Origin: Sphingomonas abietis
GTDB taxonomy: Bacteria > Pseudomonadota > Alphaproteobacteria > Sphingomonadales > Sphingomonadaceae
DNA: 64,000 nt
Assembly: GCF_027625475.1 (NCBI RefSeq)
Contig: NZ_CP115174.1
Coordinates: 3,566,501 to 3,630,500 of the forward strand
Direction of reading: 5' to 3'
Part shown: one piece after another, positions 1 to 8,673 of the stretch
Layout: the number at the start of each line of letters is the position of its first letter
Numbering within the stretch: position 1 is the first letter of the stretch
The notes under the pieces: generated by a model
What the model was told of the DNA's origin: nothing
The model's input: the letters and a program-made list of their open reading frames with translations, nothing else
Databases searched by the model: none
Translations under genes and position numbers: made by a program

Positions 1-1719
1 GCGCGCGCGCGCGTCTTCCATGTGCGTCAGCCGAAATGCCAATGGATCTTCCCGGATCGACCGCGCGAGATCGTCTAGGGTACTCTCGATCGTGAAAATA
101 TTGAGGTGCGCTCCCAGAGATCGCAAAGCCGAGACGCGAACCGGCATCTCGGACACGAAATGGTAGCGTACGTCCATGTTCCTGAAGCTGTAGAGCGGAT
201 TGGCATTCCGGTCGCCGTCGCCCTCCGGCATCGGTATCGGCTTGGGGACTTGAGGCGCGAAACCGGGCACGATTTGCTGCGCTACCGCGTAGCCACCTGC
301 CTTTACTGGCCGCATGTTGTGCGAATTGCTCCAGACCTCATAATTCCAATAGGCGATCCTGCGATCAGCCCCCACCGCAGCATCGACCTTGGTGACCATG
401 CCGCATCCACAGGGTTCCCAGCCGAACTCCTGTTCCCGCATCCATTGCAGCCGGATGGGACGTCCCGGCAACGAGACGGCGAGCAGGCCCGCCTCGCCCG
501 TCACGTCATCCGCACCGTTCTGGCCATAACAACCAGACCCTGGGGAATGAATCACCCTGACCTTTTCAGGAGGCAGCCCGACCAACTCCGCTGTCGCGCG
601 GTGCATGTCGAACACACCCTGACTATGAGACCAGATCGTGAGCACGCCGTCCTTGAAGAGCGCTACCGCGCAAGATGGACCAATCGAGCCATGCACATAC
701 CAGGGGCGGCTGAAGACCCCCTGTGAGCGATGCACAGCCGGAGGCGCCTGGTCGCGCGTGTTCAACACCTGTATCTCGCGGTGGGCAAGCTTCTGAAGAC
801 GGCGGGGACCGTCATCGACAGGAAGATGCGGAAGAGTTCGCACATAATCAGAAGCTTGCGCCGCTCGCATAGCGCACACGGCCTGCCATTCGCCTTCGGC
901 TACCACGGCAGCAAAATCCCCATTCTGGTAGATGCTCACGACGCCAGGCATCTGGCGTGCTTCGTCGAGCTTGGGGCTAACCAACCGCGTTCCGTAGCTC
1001 GGCCCACGGATTACGCGTGCGTGGAGCATTCCTGGAAGACGCATATCTTGGACATAGGCCTCTTCACCGATGAGCTTGGCAGGAATATCAACTCGGGGAA
1101 GATTGCGCCCCATGGTTCGATATCTGGCGGGATCTCGGCGCGGGGCATTGGGGACGGCCTCGACATGCAATGAAATCCCGCTCGCAAGCGCCGCGTAACT
1201 CATCTGCCGTCCGCCAGCCGCTATCACATGACCCAGGCCATCGGTGTTGACTTGTTCGACTGGGATATCCCAAGCCTTTGCCGCCGACCGTTCCAGCAGC
1301 ATCCTGACGTTGGCGCCGGCATTCGCCAGCGCCGCGCCACCATCCTGCATCGAGTGGCTCCCTGCGGTCAGTCCCTCATCCGGCGTGAGGTCGGTATCTG
1401 CAGTGATGAATGTGACCTTGCCGGGTGGGAGGTCGAGCTCTTCGGAGACGACTTGCAGCAGCGCCGTTCTGATCCCCTGCCCCAGTTCTACCTTGCCGGA
1501 AAAGACGGTCGCTTGACCATCCGGACCGATATGAATCCACGAGTCCAGTTCGGGCGTTGATTTGAGATTCCCCGGAAGGTCAGGTCGTTTGACTGCCGAG
1601 GCCGCGCCCCCTTCCCCGCCGCCCGCCAACTGGCCGAGCGCTCTGGCTCCGAATGAGAATGACACGAGAAGGCCGCTTCCGGCCAAAATATCCCGACGAG
1701 TCAAGGCTGGAACGCTCAT
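1..1719 (-). CDS. Isoquinoline 1-oxidoreductase-type molybdopterin-binding large subunit (3' end off window)
   Basis: Catalytic large subunit of a xanthine-oxidase-family molybdenum hydroxylase that oxidises N-heterocycles or aldehydes. The reading frame begins with ATG at 1719, shares ATGA with the stop of the 2Fe-2S gene, and stays open to base 1, so about 573 residues are visible of a family usually 700-760 long. An N-terminal twin-arginine-like stretch (TRRDILAGSG) suggests export by Tat. Family-like segments include GKVELGQGIRTAL near the N-terminus, GQNGADDVTGEAG in the middle and SALRSLGAHLNIF near the visible end. With the neighbouring 2Fe-2S and cytochrome subunits it forms an IorAB-like enzyme feeding electrons to the respiratory chain. 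The exact substrate cannot be told. Confidence 0.88.
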   Translation of the reverse strand, partial: MSVPALTRRDILAGSGLLVSFSFGARALGQLAGGGEGGAASAVKRPDLPGNLKSTPELDSWIHIGPDGQATVFSGKVELGQGIRTALLQVVSEELDLPPGKVTFITADTDLTPDEGLTAGSHSMQDGGAALANAGANVRMLLERSAAKAWDIPVEQVNTDGLGHVIAAGGRQMSYAALASGISLHVEAVPNAPRRDPARYRTMGRNLPRVDIPAKLIGEEAYVQDMRLPGMLHARVIRGPSYGTRLVSPKLDEARQMPGVVSIYQNGDFAAVVAEGEWQAVCAMRAAQASDYVRTLPHLPVDDGPRRLQKLAHREIQVLNTRDQAPPAVHRSQGVFSRPWYVHGSIGPSCAVALFKDGVLTIWSHSQGVFDMHRATAELVGLPPEKVRVIHSPGSGCYGQNGADDVTGEAGLLAVSLPGRPIRLQWMREQEFGWEPCGCGMVTKVDAAVGADRRIAYWNYEVWSNSHNMRPVKAGGYAVAQQIVPGFAPQVPKPIPMPEGDGDRNANPLYSFRNMDVRYHFVSEMPVRVSALRSLGAHLNIFTIESTLDDLARSIREDPLAFRLTHMEDARAR

Positions 1720-2189
1720 GCGATGCTCCGATGGGATGTGCCGGACGCGCGCTTTATCGCCCGGATGATCCGCATGTGCGTTCCGCATCGACAAAGATTT
1801 GGCTGCATGTGGCGTCGAATTTGCTCGTCATCAGGCCGCGGGACTTTATCTAGCAGCGCTTGGGCGCGCATGATCATGCCTGCGATGCAATATCCACATT
1901 GAGCCGCCTGCTCGGCCAGGAAGGCTCGTTGAAGCGCATTCATATCTCCATGGGGGGCAAGACCTTCGACGGTCTTGATCTCTCGCCCTTCGACCGCCGC
2001 CACTGGCGTGATGCAAGAGAAGGTCGCCTTCCCGTCAATGTGAACGGTGCAGGCGCCACATTGGCCGAGCCCACAACCGTATTTCGCACCATTGAGGCCA
2101 AGATCGCCCCGCAGAACATAGAGCAACGGCGTTTCGGGGCTGGCTTGGACGCGGTGCTGCGCACCATTAACCGAGATGACTATGCTCAT
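1716..2189 (-). CDS. 2Fe-2S subunit of molybdenum hydroxylase (IorA/CoxS-like)
   Basis: Small iron-sulfur subunit, about 157 residues, carrying electrons from the molybdenum centre to the cytochrome. Eight cysteines lie in the two expected clusters: a plant-ferredoxin-type set (CGLGQCGAC, then a later C in FSCITP) and the C-terminal CGYC plus CRCG set. The start was set at the ATG at 2189 because the protein then opens with MSIVISVNG, as in the family, and because that ATG overlaps the cytochrome stop as ATGA; an in-frame start further up at 2243 would add 18 residues unlike the family. Middle gene of a three-gene translationally coupled operon. Confidence 0.93.
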   Translation of the reverse strand: MSIVISVNGAQHRVQASPETPLLYVLRGDLGLNGAKYGCGLGQCGACTVHIDGKATFSCITPVAAVEGREIKTVEGLAPHGDMNALQRAFLAEQAAQCGYCIAGMIMRAQALLDKVPRPDDEQIRRHMQPNLCRCGTHMRIIRAIKRASGTSHRSIA

Positions 2190-3490
2190 GGCTTGGCGCC
2201 TTCCTTCCGCAATTTTGCGATCTTTGGGGCGAGATCTGGCCACGGCGCCCGGTCCGTAAACCGCGCGCGCGCGTAGCCGAGAACTTGCCCGATCTGGTCG
2301 TCGTTCAATCCGCTGGCAAAGGAGGGCATCATCGGTCCCCGCCGCGCCACAGGGGGCTGAATTCCACCCAAAACGGCCTGCACGGCGCTTGTTGGATCAT
2401 CGTCTCGCAGACTCGAGGCGAGGCCGAGCCCCGGCCTTCCCTGGGCAAGCATTGGGGCGCCGCGCGCGTGGCATCCGACGCACGCTCCGGCAAAGAGCTG
2501 GTTGCCCTTAGGGAAAAGCTTCGCCGCACGCTCCGGTTGGTCGACTGCCTGAACGGTAAGCGGCCCTCCAGCGTTGCCCATCAAGGACGCGACATAGACC
2601 GCAATCGCGCGAATATCGGCGGGAGGAGCTTGGGAAAGGCTCTCGACCACCGGCCCCATTGGTCCAGCCGCCGCACTATGTTCAGGCGATATGCCCGTCC
2701 GCAGATACTGCTCAAGAGCAGCAACCGTCCAGCGGCGCGCCGCAGGGTTGCTTGCGTCGAGCGCCGGCGCACGCCACCCCTCTGCCAATCCGCCTGCATA
2801 GGCGCGCCCGCGAACCTCTCCACCGGCAAGATTGCGCGGACTGTGGCAGCCACCACAATGTCCAAGCCCTTCTACGAGATAGGCACCCCGATTCCACTCT
2901 GGCGACTTCGCCGCCTCAGTGGCAGTCGGACCTTCGTGAAGGAAAAGCAGTTTCCAGCCAGCGAGTAGCGGACGAAACCCAAGGGGAAATATCAATCGGT
3001 TCGCCGGAGCCGTTTGGCGGACCGGACGGCGGGTCATGAAGAAAGCATAGAGCGCGGTGAGATCATCATCACTGACGTGCGTGAAATGTTCATACGGCAG
3101 CGCTGGGTACAGGTGCTCCCCGCTTCGACTCACCCCTTCCTTCATCGCCCGTCGAAATGCGTCTTCCGACCAGCGCCCTATGCCAGTCTCCGGATCGGGG
3201 GTGATGTTGTTCGAGAACAGGGTTCCAAATGGTGTCTCAAGGGGGCGTGCCCCGGCGAACACCCGGCCGCCATCGGAAGTATGACAAACTGCGCAGTCCC
3301 CAAGACGAGCGAGCACTGCGCCCTTTACAACCAGAGCCCGGGGGAAACTCGCTGGCGCTGGCGGCGCGACCTCCGGAATTTCCGGCCGCCAAGCGAGCGC
3401 CAGAGCGAGTAGAATCGCGGCGACAGCCGCCACGATCCCCGGAACTACTATCCGCCTCCATTTTGTCGACAGGCGCATCACCATCCTCAC
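2186..3490 (-). CDS. Triheme membrane-anchored cytochrome c (electron acceptor of the molybdenum hydroxylase)
   Basis: A 434-residue periplasmic electron carrier. An N-terminal signal anchor (residues 13-34) precedes three CXXCH heme c sites: CAVCH (66-70), CGGCH (212-216) and CVGCH (337-341). This matches cytochrome subunits of alcohol and aldehyde dehydrogenases that pass electrons to the quinone pool or a terminal oxidase. It is the first gene of the operon, with an ATGA overlap into the 2Fe-2S gene. Together with the two downstream subunits it implies a periplasmic three-subunit hydroxylase. It diverges from the porin gene across a 166-base gap that should hold both promoters. Confidence 0.9.
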   Translation of the reverse strand: MRMVMRLSTKWRRIVVPGIVAAVAAILLALALAWRPEIPEVAPPAPASFPRALVVKGAVLARLGDCAVCHTSDGGRVFAGARPLETPFGTLFSNNITPDPETGIGRWSEDAFRRAMKEGVSRSGEHLYPALPYEHFTHVSDDDLTALYAFFMTRRPVRQTAPANRLIFPLGFRPLLAGWKLLFLHEGPTATEAAKSPEWNRGAYLVEGLGHCGGCHSPRNLAGGEVRGRAYAGGLAEGWRAPALDASNPAARRWTVAALEQYLRTGISPEHSAAAGPMGPVVESLSQAPPADIRAIAVYVASLMGNAGGPLTVQAVDQPERAAKLFPKGNQLFAGACVGCHARGAPMLAQGRPGLGLASSLRDDDPTSAVQAVLGGIQPPVARRGPMMPSFASGLNDDQIGQVLGYARARFTDRAPWPDLAPKIAKLRKEGAKP

Positions 3491-3656
3491 ACTTCACCGG
3501 CACAGGTGCCCGGTCATCCTCGCTTTCCGCTTCCGTGAAATGTTGCATCTGGTCAGCGTGCAGGCTTGGACAGAACGTGCACATTCGGTCGGGCGAACGG
3601 TCCGATCTGCACGGATCCGACAATAAGCGAGCGCCGCGATCTGAAAGGGTTGCTTT

Positions 3657-5045
3657 ATGCCAGGTCGGAACCAGCCTTTCCTCAAGCGATCGCCCCTTCT
3701 CGCGACAGCAGCCGTCGGGACGATATTGTGCGCCACGACGCCTGCACGCGCGCAAGACACCGACGTCAAAGCGCTTGCCGAACTCGTGCGCCAGCAGTCG
3801 CAGGAGATCGCCGACCTCAAAAGGCGCCTCGCTGCCCTTGAAGATGCGAAGCCGATGGCGTCCGCCGCAAATGCTGCGCCGACCATCGTCGCGACGACGT
3901 CGCCTGCCGAGGCCGTCCCAGGCATGGGCGCGGCGCCCGTGTTCAAGGCGGCGGGCGGCCAGGTCACCTTCCACCCGCGCGGTCGCATTCTGCTCGACTT
4001 CTCGGCGACGAGTGGCTCGAATGTCGCGGCCCGCAACTATGCCGCGACCGGGGCCAGAGCGATCCGTATCGGTGCCGACGGCACGGTCGGAGATCATTTT
4101 GCCTATCTGATGGAAGCCGATCTCTCAGGAGCCAACGCCCAGGTCCTGAACGCCTATGTGGCGTGGCGTTTCGATACGACCGGCAAGGTCCGCAAGGAAC
4201 TTCGCGTCGGCAACCTCTTTGCCGATCGCGGCGTGGAAGGCGCGACCGCGGTCGACGCCGTCCCGTTCATGCAGCGCAATCTGGTGGCCGACGCCGTTCT
4301 GCCACGCGCCGGCTTTTACGGCGTAGGTGTGCAGAGCCGTATCTCGGGAGACGATTGGCACGCCACGCTCTCGGTCACCGGCGATCCGCTCGACGCCAAT
4401 TCCTCGATGCGCGACAGCTGGACGGTCTCGGCCCGCGCGCATTGGGACGGCATCGGCGACGCGGATCGCTTCGTCCACCTCGGCGCATGGGGCTTTGCCG
4501 AGCGACTTGACCCGGGCGTCGACAGCCTGTCGCGCAGCCTCGACATCGGAGGCCGGCTGAACACGGCGCTCCGCATTCCGTCCGGCCCCCTTCTCGGCGC
4601 GCGCTCGTCCGAGGGCTTCGGCGGTGAACTTGGCGCGATCGCCGGCCCCTTCTGGGTGATGGGCGAGGCCGGCGAGCGTCGTTTCCAGATGCGCGACGGC
4701 AGCGATCCCGACGTTACCGCATGGAGCATCGGCGGTGGCTACACGATCTTCGGCGGCCGTGCGCCATATGATCGTCGATCGGGGAGCTTCATCCGCCCGC
4801 CGATCGCCAGGTCGGTACTGGCCGGCGGCGCCGGCGCGCTCGAGCTCGTCGGCCGGTACGAGAGGCTCGATTATGATCGCCTGATCGCCGCCGGCAGCGG
4901 CCGGGAAATCACGATCGGCGCCAACTGGTACCTCACCCAATACCTCAGACTGATGGGCAATCTCGTTTTCTGGCACATCGACGTGCCAGGCGCTCGCCCA
5001 GACGACGGCCATACCGGCACGATGCGCATGGAGCTCGTGTTCTGA
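3657..5045 (+). CDS. OprO/OprP-family outer-membrane porin
   Basis: Beta-barrel porin of 462 residues. A signal peptide ends near residue 32 (TTPARA before QD), followed by a short coiled coil (about residues 36-63, LVRQQSQEIADLKRRLAAL) typical of trimeric phosphate-selective-type porins. The barrel domain starts at QVTFHPRGRILLDF and the protein ends with an aromatic residue (ELVF), as expected for outer-membrane insertion. An AAAGGG Shine-Dalgarno lies 7 bases before the ATG. It sits 34 bases ahead of a fumarylacetoacetate-hydrolase-family gene, so it may import that enzyme's substrate; phosphate specificity should not be assumed from the family name. Confidence 0.85.
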   Translation: MPGRNQPFLKRSPLLATAAVGTILCATTPARAQDTDVKALAELVRQQSQEIADLKRRLAALEDAKPMASAANAAPTIVATTSPAEAVPGMGAAPVFKAAGGQVTFHPRGRILLDFSATSGSNVAARNYAATGARAIRIGADGTVGDHFAYLMEADLSGANAQVLNAYVAWRFDTTGKVRKELRVGNLFADRGVEGATAVDAVPFMQRNLVADAVLPRAGFYGVGVQSRISGDDWHATLSVTGDPLDANSSMRDSWTVSARAHWDGIGDADRFVHLGAWGFAERLDPGVDSLSRSLDIGGRLNTALRIPSGPLLGARSSEGFGGELGAIAGPFWVMGEAGERRFQMRDGSDPDVTAWSIGGGYTIFGGRAPYDRRSGSFIRPPIARSVLAGGAGALELVGRYERLDYDRLIAAGSGREITIGANWYLTQYLRLMGNLVFWHIDVPGARPDDGHTGTMRMELVF

Positions 5046-5079
5046 CCCCCTCGAACCGAAAACAGTGGAGCATAAGACG

Positions 5080-5928
5080 ATGAGGCTTGGACGCGTTGGA
5101 CCTAAGGGTCAGGAAACCCCGGTGCTGATCGATAGCGCGGGCAAGCCCCGCGATCTCAGCGGTATCACCAGCGATCTGACGGCGGAGGCGCTTGCCGAGG
5201 GCCTCCTCGATCGGCTGCGCGTCCTCGATCCCGAAAGCCTCCCGACTCTCGACCTGCCGGACGGTCGCTACGGTCCGTGCGTCGCCAATGTCGGAAAGAT
5301 CATCTGCGTCGGCCTGAACTATACGGACCACGCAGCCGAGGTCGGCTTGCCGCTCCCGGCCGAGCCCACGATTTTCATGAAGGGCTGTCGCCCGACGGGC
5401 GCAAACGATCCGGTCCGTCTCCCGCGGGACGCCGCCAAGGGCGACTGGGAGGTCGAACTCGGCATCGTGATCGGCAAGGGCGGAATGTATGTCAGCGAAG
5501 ACGCCGCCGATGAGCATATCGCGGGCTATTGCCTGTTCAACGACCTGACCGAGCGCTCCTTCCAGATGGAGCACGGCGGCCAGTGGACGAAGGGCAAGAG
5601 CTTCCCCGGCTTCGCGCTCATGGGGCCCTGGCTCGTCACGCGCGATGAACTTGGCGATCCGCAGGCGCTGGGTATCTGGCTCGAGGTCAACGGCCATCGC
5701 TACCAGGACGGCACCACGAGCAATCTCGTGTTCGGCGTGCGCCAGATCGTCAGCTACCTCTCGCAATTCTATGCCCTCGAACCGGGCGACCTGATCGTCA
5801 CCGGTACTCCGGCGGGCGTTGGCCTCGGCCACAAGCCCCCGGTCTTCCTCAAGCCGGGCGATACGATCCGGCTCGGTATCGATGGCCTCGGTGAACAGGA
5901 GCAGCAGGTCTTCGCCTGGGAGGGGTGA
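5080..5928 (+). CDS. Fumarylacetoacetate hydrolase family protein
   Basis: Cytosolic metal-dependent hydrolase or lyase of 282 residues acting on a beta-diketo acid or 2-keto-3-deoxy sugar acid. The divalent-metal ligands of the family are visible in DWEVELGIVIGK (E124, E126) and in LFNDLTER (aspartate near 155), and the late signature DLIVTGTPAGVG is present. The ATG at 5080 was preferred over an in-frame GTG at 5065 because GGAG sits 9 bases before it. Probably co-transcribed with the porin. The subgroup resembles ureidoglycolate lyase and didehydro-deoxy-rhamnonate hydrolases, but the substrate is unresolved. Confidence 0.85.
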   Translation: MRLGRVGPKGQETPVLIDSAGKPRDLSGITSDLTAEALAEGLLDRLRVLDPESLPTLDLPDGRYGPCVANVGKIICVGLNYTDHAAEVGLPLPAEPTIFMKGCRPTGANDPVRLPRDAAKGDWEVELGIVIGKGGMYVSEDAADEHIAGYCLFNDLTERSFQMEHGGQWTKGKSFPGFALMGPWLVTRDELGDPQALGIWLEVNGHRYQDGTTSNLVFGVRQIVSYLSQFYALEPGDLIVTGTPAGVGLGHKPPVFLKPGDTIRLGIDGLGEQEQQVFAWEG

Positions 5929-5935
5929 CAGCAAA

Positions 5936-5958
5936 AAGCCGGGGCACTGCCCCGGCTT
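5936..5958. terminator. Bidirectional hairpin terminator
   Basis: Perfect 9-base stem AAGCCGGGG/CCCCGGCTT around a 5-base loop, preceded by an A-run on the plus strand. It lies between two converging genes (FAH-family enzyme and AraC regulator) and can serve both. Confidence 0.8.
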
Positions 5959-6007
5959 CGTCCGATCCAGCGGGCAGAGCGCGGCTGGCGCCCTGCCCGT
6001 TCTCGTA

Positions 6008-6568
6008 TCAGGCGGTCCGCCAGTTGCGGCGCCATGCGAGCGGCGTCTCGTTGAGGACGCGGCGGAACAGGCGGGTGAGATGCGCTTGGTCGGTGAGACC
6101 GCACGCGCAGGCGATCTGGCTGAGCGTGTCGTTGGTATCGAGCATCAGGCGCTGGGCTCGCCGAATGCGCTGGCTGACGATGAACCCGTGCGGGGTCTCG
6201 CCCGTGCTGGCCTTGAATGCCCGGCAGAAGTGGCCCGGGCTCAGTTCCGCGACAATCGCCAGATCCTCAATCAGGATGGTGCCGTCGAGCTCTTCCTCGA
6301 CATAGGCGCGCACCCGCTTGAGCTGCCAGGGCGCTAGGCCTCCCTTCGTGAATTTCGTCGGCTCCGGCACCGACTGCGGCTCGACGATGTCGCGATCGAT
6401 GACGATCGCATCGGCGCTGCCGAGGAGCGTCGAAACCTCATCGAGGCAGCGGCGCGTGAAGCCGGGATCGACCTCAATCGAACGCCGCGCCTGCCCGAGC
6501 AGTTCGAGGAGATAGGGCGGCAGCGAATGCCCTGCGGTAGCGGGCTTCTCGATGGCGTTCAGCAGCAT
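6008..6568 (-). CDS. AraC-family transcriptional regulator
   Basis: A short regulator of 186 residues whose C-terminal half (about 90-184) is a complete AraC double helix-turn-helix: ILIEDLAIVAELSPGHFCRAF for the first and LSQIACACGLTDQAHLTRLF for the second, followed by the PLAWRR ending. The N-terminal part is too short for a normal cupin sensor domain. The start at 6568 has GGGGA 8 bases upstream; a longer in-frame start at 6655 lacks a site and adds unrelated sequence. A palindromic motif at 6670-6691 lies about 100 bases upstream. Its targets are unknown. Confidence 0.87.
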   Translation of the reverse strand: MLLNAIEKPATAGHSLPPYLLELLGQARRSIEVDPGFTRRCLDEVSTLLGSADAIVIDRDIVEPQSVPEPTKFTKGGLAPWQLKRVRAYVEEELDGTILIEDLAIVAELSPGHFCRAFKASTGETPHGFIVSQRIRRAQRLMLDTNDTLSQIACACGLTDQAHLTRLFRRVLNETPLAWRRNWRTA

Positions 6569-6669
6569 AGCGTGATCCCCAGCCGTGGATGATGGGATCA
6601 CTATCGAGAGGATTAACCGCGAAATGAATCCAACAGGGGTTGCGTCCACATCCAATCATGGGCCTGTCC

Positions 6670-6691
6670 ACCCCAACCGAAAGTTAGGGGT
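6670..6691. promoter_or_regulatory. Semi-palindromic operator-like motif upstream of the AraC gene
   Basis: Twenty-two bases with ACCCC/GGGGT outer arms around AACCGAAAGTTA. It resembles the repeated motif seen before dps, the lone receiver gene and the Old Yellow Enzyme gene. A binding-site role is inferred from recurrence and symmetry. Confidence 0.5.
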
Positions 6692-6717
6692 GCGCCGACA
6701 GGCACGGCGGGACAGCC

Positions 6718-7347
6718 TCAGATTTCGATGATTCCCCGCTTGGCGGCGATGGTCACGGCATGGGTCCGGTCAGCAGCGCCAAGCTTGGAGTATATGACTT
6801 TCATGTAGCCCTTGACCGTATCTTCAGAGAGACCAAGTCTGGCGCCGATCTGCTTGTTGGAGTTGCCGGCAGCCGCAAGCGTCAACACTTCCGATTCACG
6901 CCCCGACAGGACATCCTCGGCCAAGTGGAGAGCAATGCCCGTCGCGATCTCTGAAGTGAGATGCTTTCCGCCACTGTGGACGGACCGAATCGTGTCGAGC
7001 AACTCTTTGCGCATGCTGCTCTTGAGCAAATATCCAACGGCGCCGGCTCGCAGCGCACGCATTGCCTGGGCGTCGCCCGAATAGGTTGTCAGAACGATGA
7101 TGCGAGACGTGGGATAGACCTTGCGCAGCGTCTCGATCGCGGCAACGCCGCCCATGCCCGGCATCTGCAGGTCCATCAGGACGATGTCTGGATGGTGCTT
7201 CTGATAGAGTTCGATTGCCTGCTCGCCAGTTTCGGCTTCCGCCACGATCTCGAGATCACCCTGGGTTTCGATGACCGCACAAACCCCTTCCCGAAGCAAG
7301 GGGTGGTCGTCGACTACCATGATGCGGATCTGATCTGACTTGGCCAT
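6718..7347 (-). CDS. NarL/FixJ-type response regulator (receiver plus LuxR HTH)
   Basis: A 209-residue two-component regulator. The receiver domain (about 7-122) has the acidic pair VVDDH (12-13), phosphoacceptor D59 in VLMDLQMPG, the conserved T in VLTTYSG and K in LLKSS. The LuxR helix-turn-helix (about 140-205) contains LSGRESEVLTLAAAG and NKQIGARLGLSEDTVKGY. The start at 7347 gives the usual receiver N-terminus; an upstream in-frame start at 7473 is unlikely. HisKA_3-type kinases such as the propeller kinase at 13110-16172 normally pair with this class, so it is a plausible but unproven partner. Confidence 0.93.
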   Translation of the reverse strand: MAKSDQIRIMVVDDHPLLREGVCAVIETQGDLEIVAEAETGEQAIELYQKHHPDIVLMDLQMPGMGGVAAIETLRKVYPTSRIIVLTTYSGDAQAMRALRAGAVGYLLKSSMRKELLDTIRSVHSGGKHLTSEIATGIALHLAEDVLSGRESEVLTLAAAGNSNKQIGARLGLSEDTVKGYMKVIYSKLGAADRTHAVTIAAKRGIIEI

Positions 7348-7388
7348 CCAAACGAGCTTTCCACCGCCCGACTCAAAAGGGCGGATTT

Positions 7389-7991
7389 CTAATGTTCCCA
7401 AACAGTGGCGAAGGCTATGCGAAATTGCTCCGCCAGTCCCGCCGCTTCCACACTCGACGCGAGGAAGGTCCACCGCTCGAGCTTGCCTGGCTGGACTGCG
7501 ACGACGTCGGTGACGCCGCGCAGAATGGCCCTTGTGCTGGCGGCCGCGTCAAAGCGCGCGCTGCCTGTTTCGAGGCGCGCAGGCGCGAATACGACATGCG
7601 CGCCGCCGAGCCGCGACGCCTGATTGGCTGCGGCTCGGACCGCCCGCCGAGTGTGCGACGCGACGCTTCTGCCGGTTGGACCGAGCCCAAGCAGCATGAC
7701 GCTTTTGGGGACGATCGGTGGCGGCGGCGATGTCAGAAACAGGGTCTCGCCCCATCGGCTGGTGAAGATGCCGTCCGACCGAAGGCGCACGATAGCCCCC
7801 TGCATAGCCCGGTTCAGTCCGTCCACCGCAGCGACAAGCTCCGAGCCGATCGGCTTGCGTGAGCAGATTCCGACGATGGCGAGGTCTGCCTCGGTGGTCG
7901 AGAGATCACCGACGACGATGTCGATATCAACGTCGCCACATCGCCCAATCGGAAAGATCGAACCGGCCGCTGTCTGTCGGTCATCCGACAT
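7389..7991 (-). CDS. Stand-alone peptidase M17 (leucyl aminopeptidase) N-terminal-like domain protein
   Basis: A 200-residue protein that looks like only the N-terminal, macro-type domain of cytosolic leucyl aminopeptidases: a start like DIDIVVGDLS, then ADLAIVGI, a glycine-rich loop VMLLGLGPTG, and a following helix rich in A and R. The M17 catalytic C-terminal domain, with its metal ligands, is absent, and nothing in the neighbouring frames restores it. The ATG at 7991 has AGCGGGG close upstream and is preferred over a GTG at 8009. It lies 41 bases before the NarL regulator on the same strand, so the two may be co-transcribed. Without the catalytic half, a peptidase activity should not be assumed; ligand binding is more likely. 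Confidence 0.65.
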   Translation of the reverse strand: MSDDRQTAAGSIFPIGRCGDVDIDIVVGDLSTTEADLAIVGICSRKPIGSELVAAVDGLNRAMQGAIVRLRSDGIFTSRWGETLFLTSPPPPIVPKSVMLLGLGPTGRSVASHTRRAVRAAANQASRLGGAHVVFAPARLETGSARFDAAASTRAILRGVTDVVAVQPGKLERWTFLASSVEAAGLAEQFRIAFATVWEH

Positions 7992-8223
7992 TCGCGTACC
8001 CCGCTGCACCGCCGTTCCCGATCAACGCTCGTCTCCTTCAGGCGATGGCTCTCACACGGTGAAGAATACGCCATGGATCGCCGGTGCGCGTCTTGGACGG
8101 ACGTGACCCGTTCGCTTCAAAGCCGGAGATTTTTGCTTTCGGTCCCTCGCTGGGACGCTAGTTTCGGGAATGGACCTGTGTCGTGGCCCGAGCGAAGCCA
8201 CGACCGCAGCAGGAGAAGCACTT

Positions 8224-8532
8224 ATGTGGCAATGCACCCATGCAAATGCGGAGACCATTCGCTCCGTGACCCCAAGCGCGAAGGGCTGCGAGGAGTGTCT
8301 GAAGCAGGACGACTGGTGGGTGCATCTGCGGCTGTGCCGTGAATGCGGCCACGTCGGCTGTTGCGACGATTCCCCCAATCGCCATGCCCGCGCCCATCAT
8401 CAGGCCACGGGTCACCCGATTATCGAAGGGTACGACCCACCCGAGGGATGGGGCTGGTGCTTCATCGACGATGTAGAGGTCGATCTTCCGGATCAGACAC
8501 CACAGATCGGGCCGATTCCGCGCTTCTTCTGA
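8224..8532 (+). CDS. UBP-type zinc finger protein
   Basis: Small cytosolic protein of 102 residues made of one ZnF-UBP domain. Zinc ligands are visible as CTH near the start (C4, H6), CEEC (22-25), CREC (38-41), GCCDD, and histidines in NRHARAHH and GHP. In bacteria these proteins are common in alphaproteobacteria; since ubiquitin is absent, they may bind other C-terminal peptides. The start at 8224 has AGGAGA 9 bases upstream; an in-frame ATG at 8170 has no such site. Transcribed alone, ending before a shared hairpin. Confidence 0.88.
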   Translation: MWQCTHANAETIRSVTPSAKGCEECLKQDDWWVHLRLCRECGHVGCCDDSPNRHARAHHQATGHPIIEGYDPPEGWGWCFIDDVEVDLPDQTPQIGPIPRFF

Positions 8533-8576
8533 GCGAACAAACGAAACCTCCCCTCACCCGCCGAGCGACAAAAACA

Positions 8577-8610
8577 CCAGGGCCGCGATCCATTGGGATC
8601 GCGACCCTGG
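8577..8610. terminator. Hairpin terminator between converging genes
   Basis: Long inverted repeat, CCAGGG-CGCGATCC pairing with GGATCGCG-CCCTGG, with one mismatched base and a short loop, preceded by an A-rich run. It separates the zinc-finger gene (plus strand) from the alpha/beta hydrolase (minus strand). Confidence 0.78.
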
Positions 8611-8673
8611 GCTCTTGCGGAGAAGGGCAGCGGTTGGGGGTGCGGGCTGCCCTACAGGCGGGGGCGAGTCGTC

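Noticed and set aside
1..13. GC alternation at the window start
   Set aside because: It encodes alanine and arginine codons inside the molybdopterin subunit; not a regulatory repeat.
4945..5934. A 329-residue minus-strand frame opposite the porin end and FAH gene
   Set aside because: Spans two genuine plus-strand genes antisense; composition is that of a shadow.
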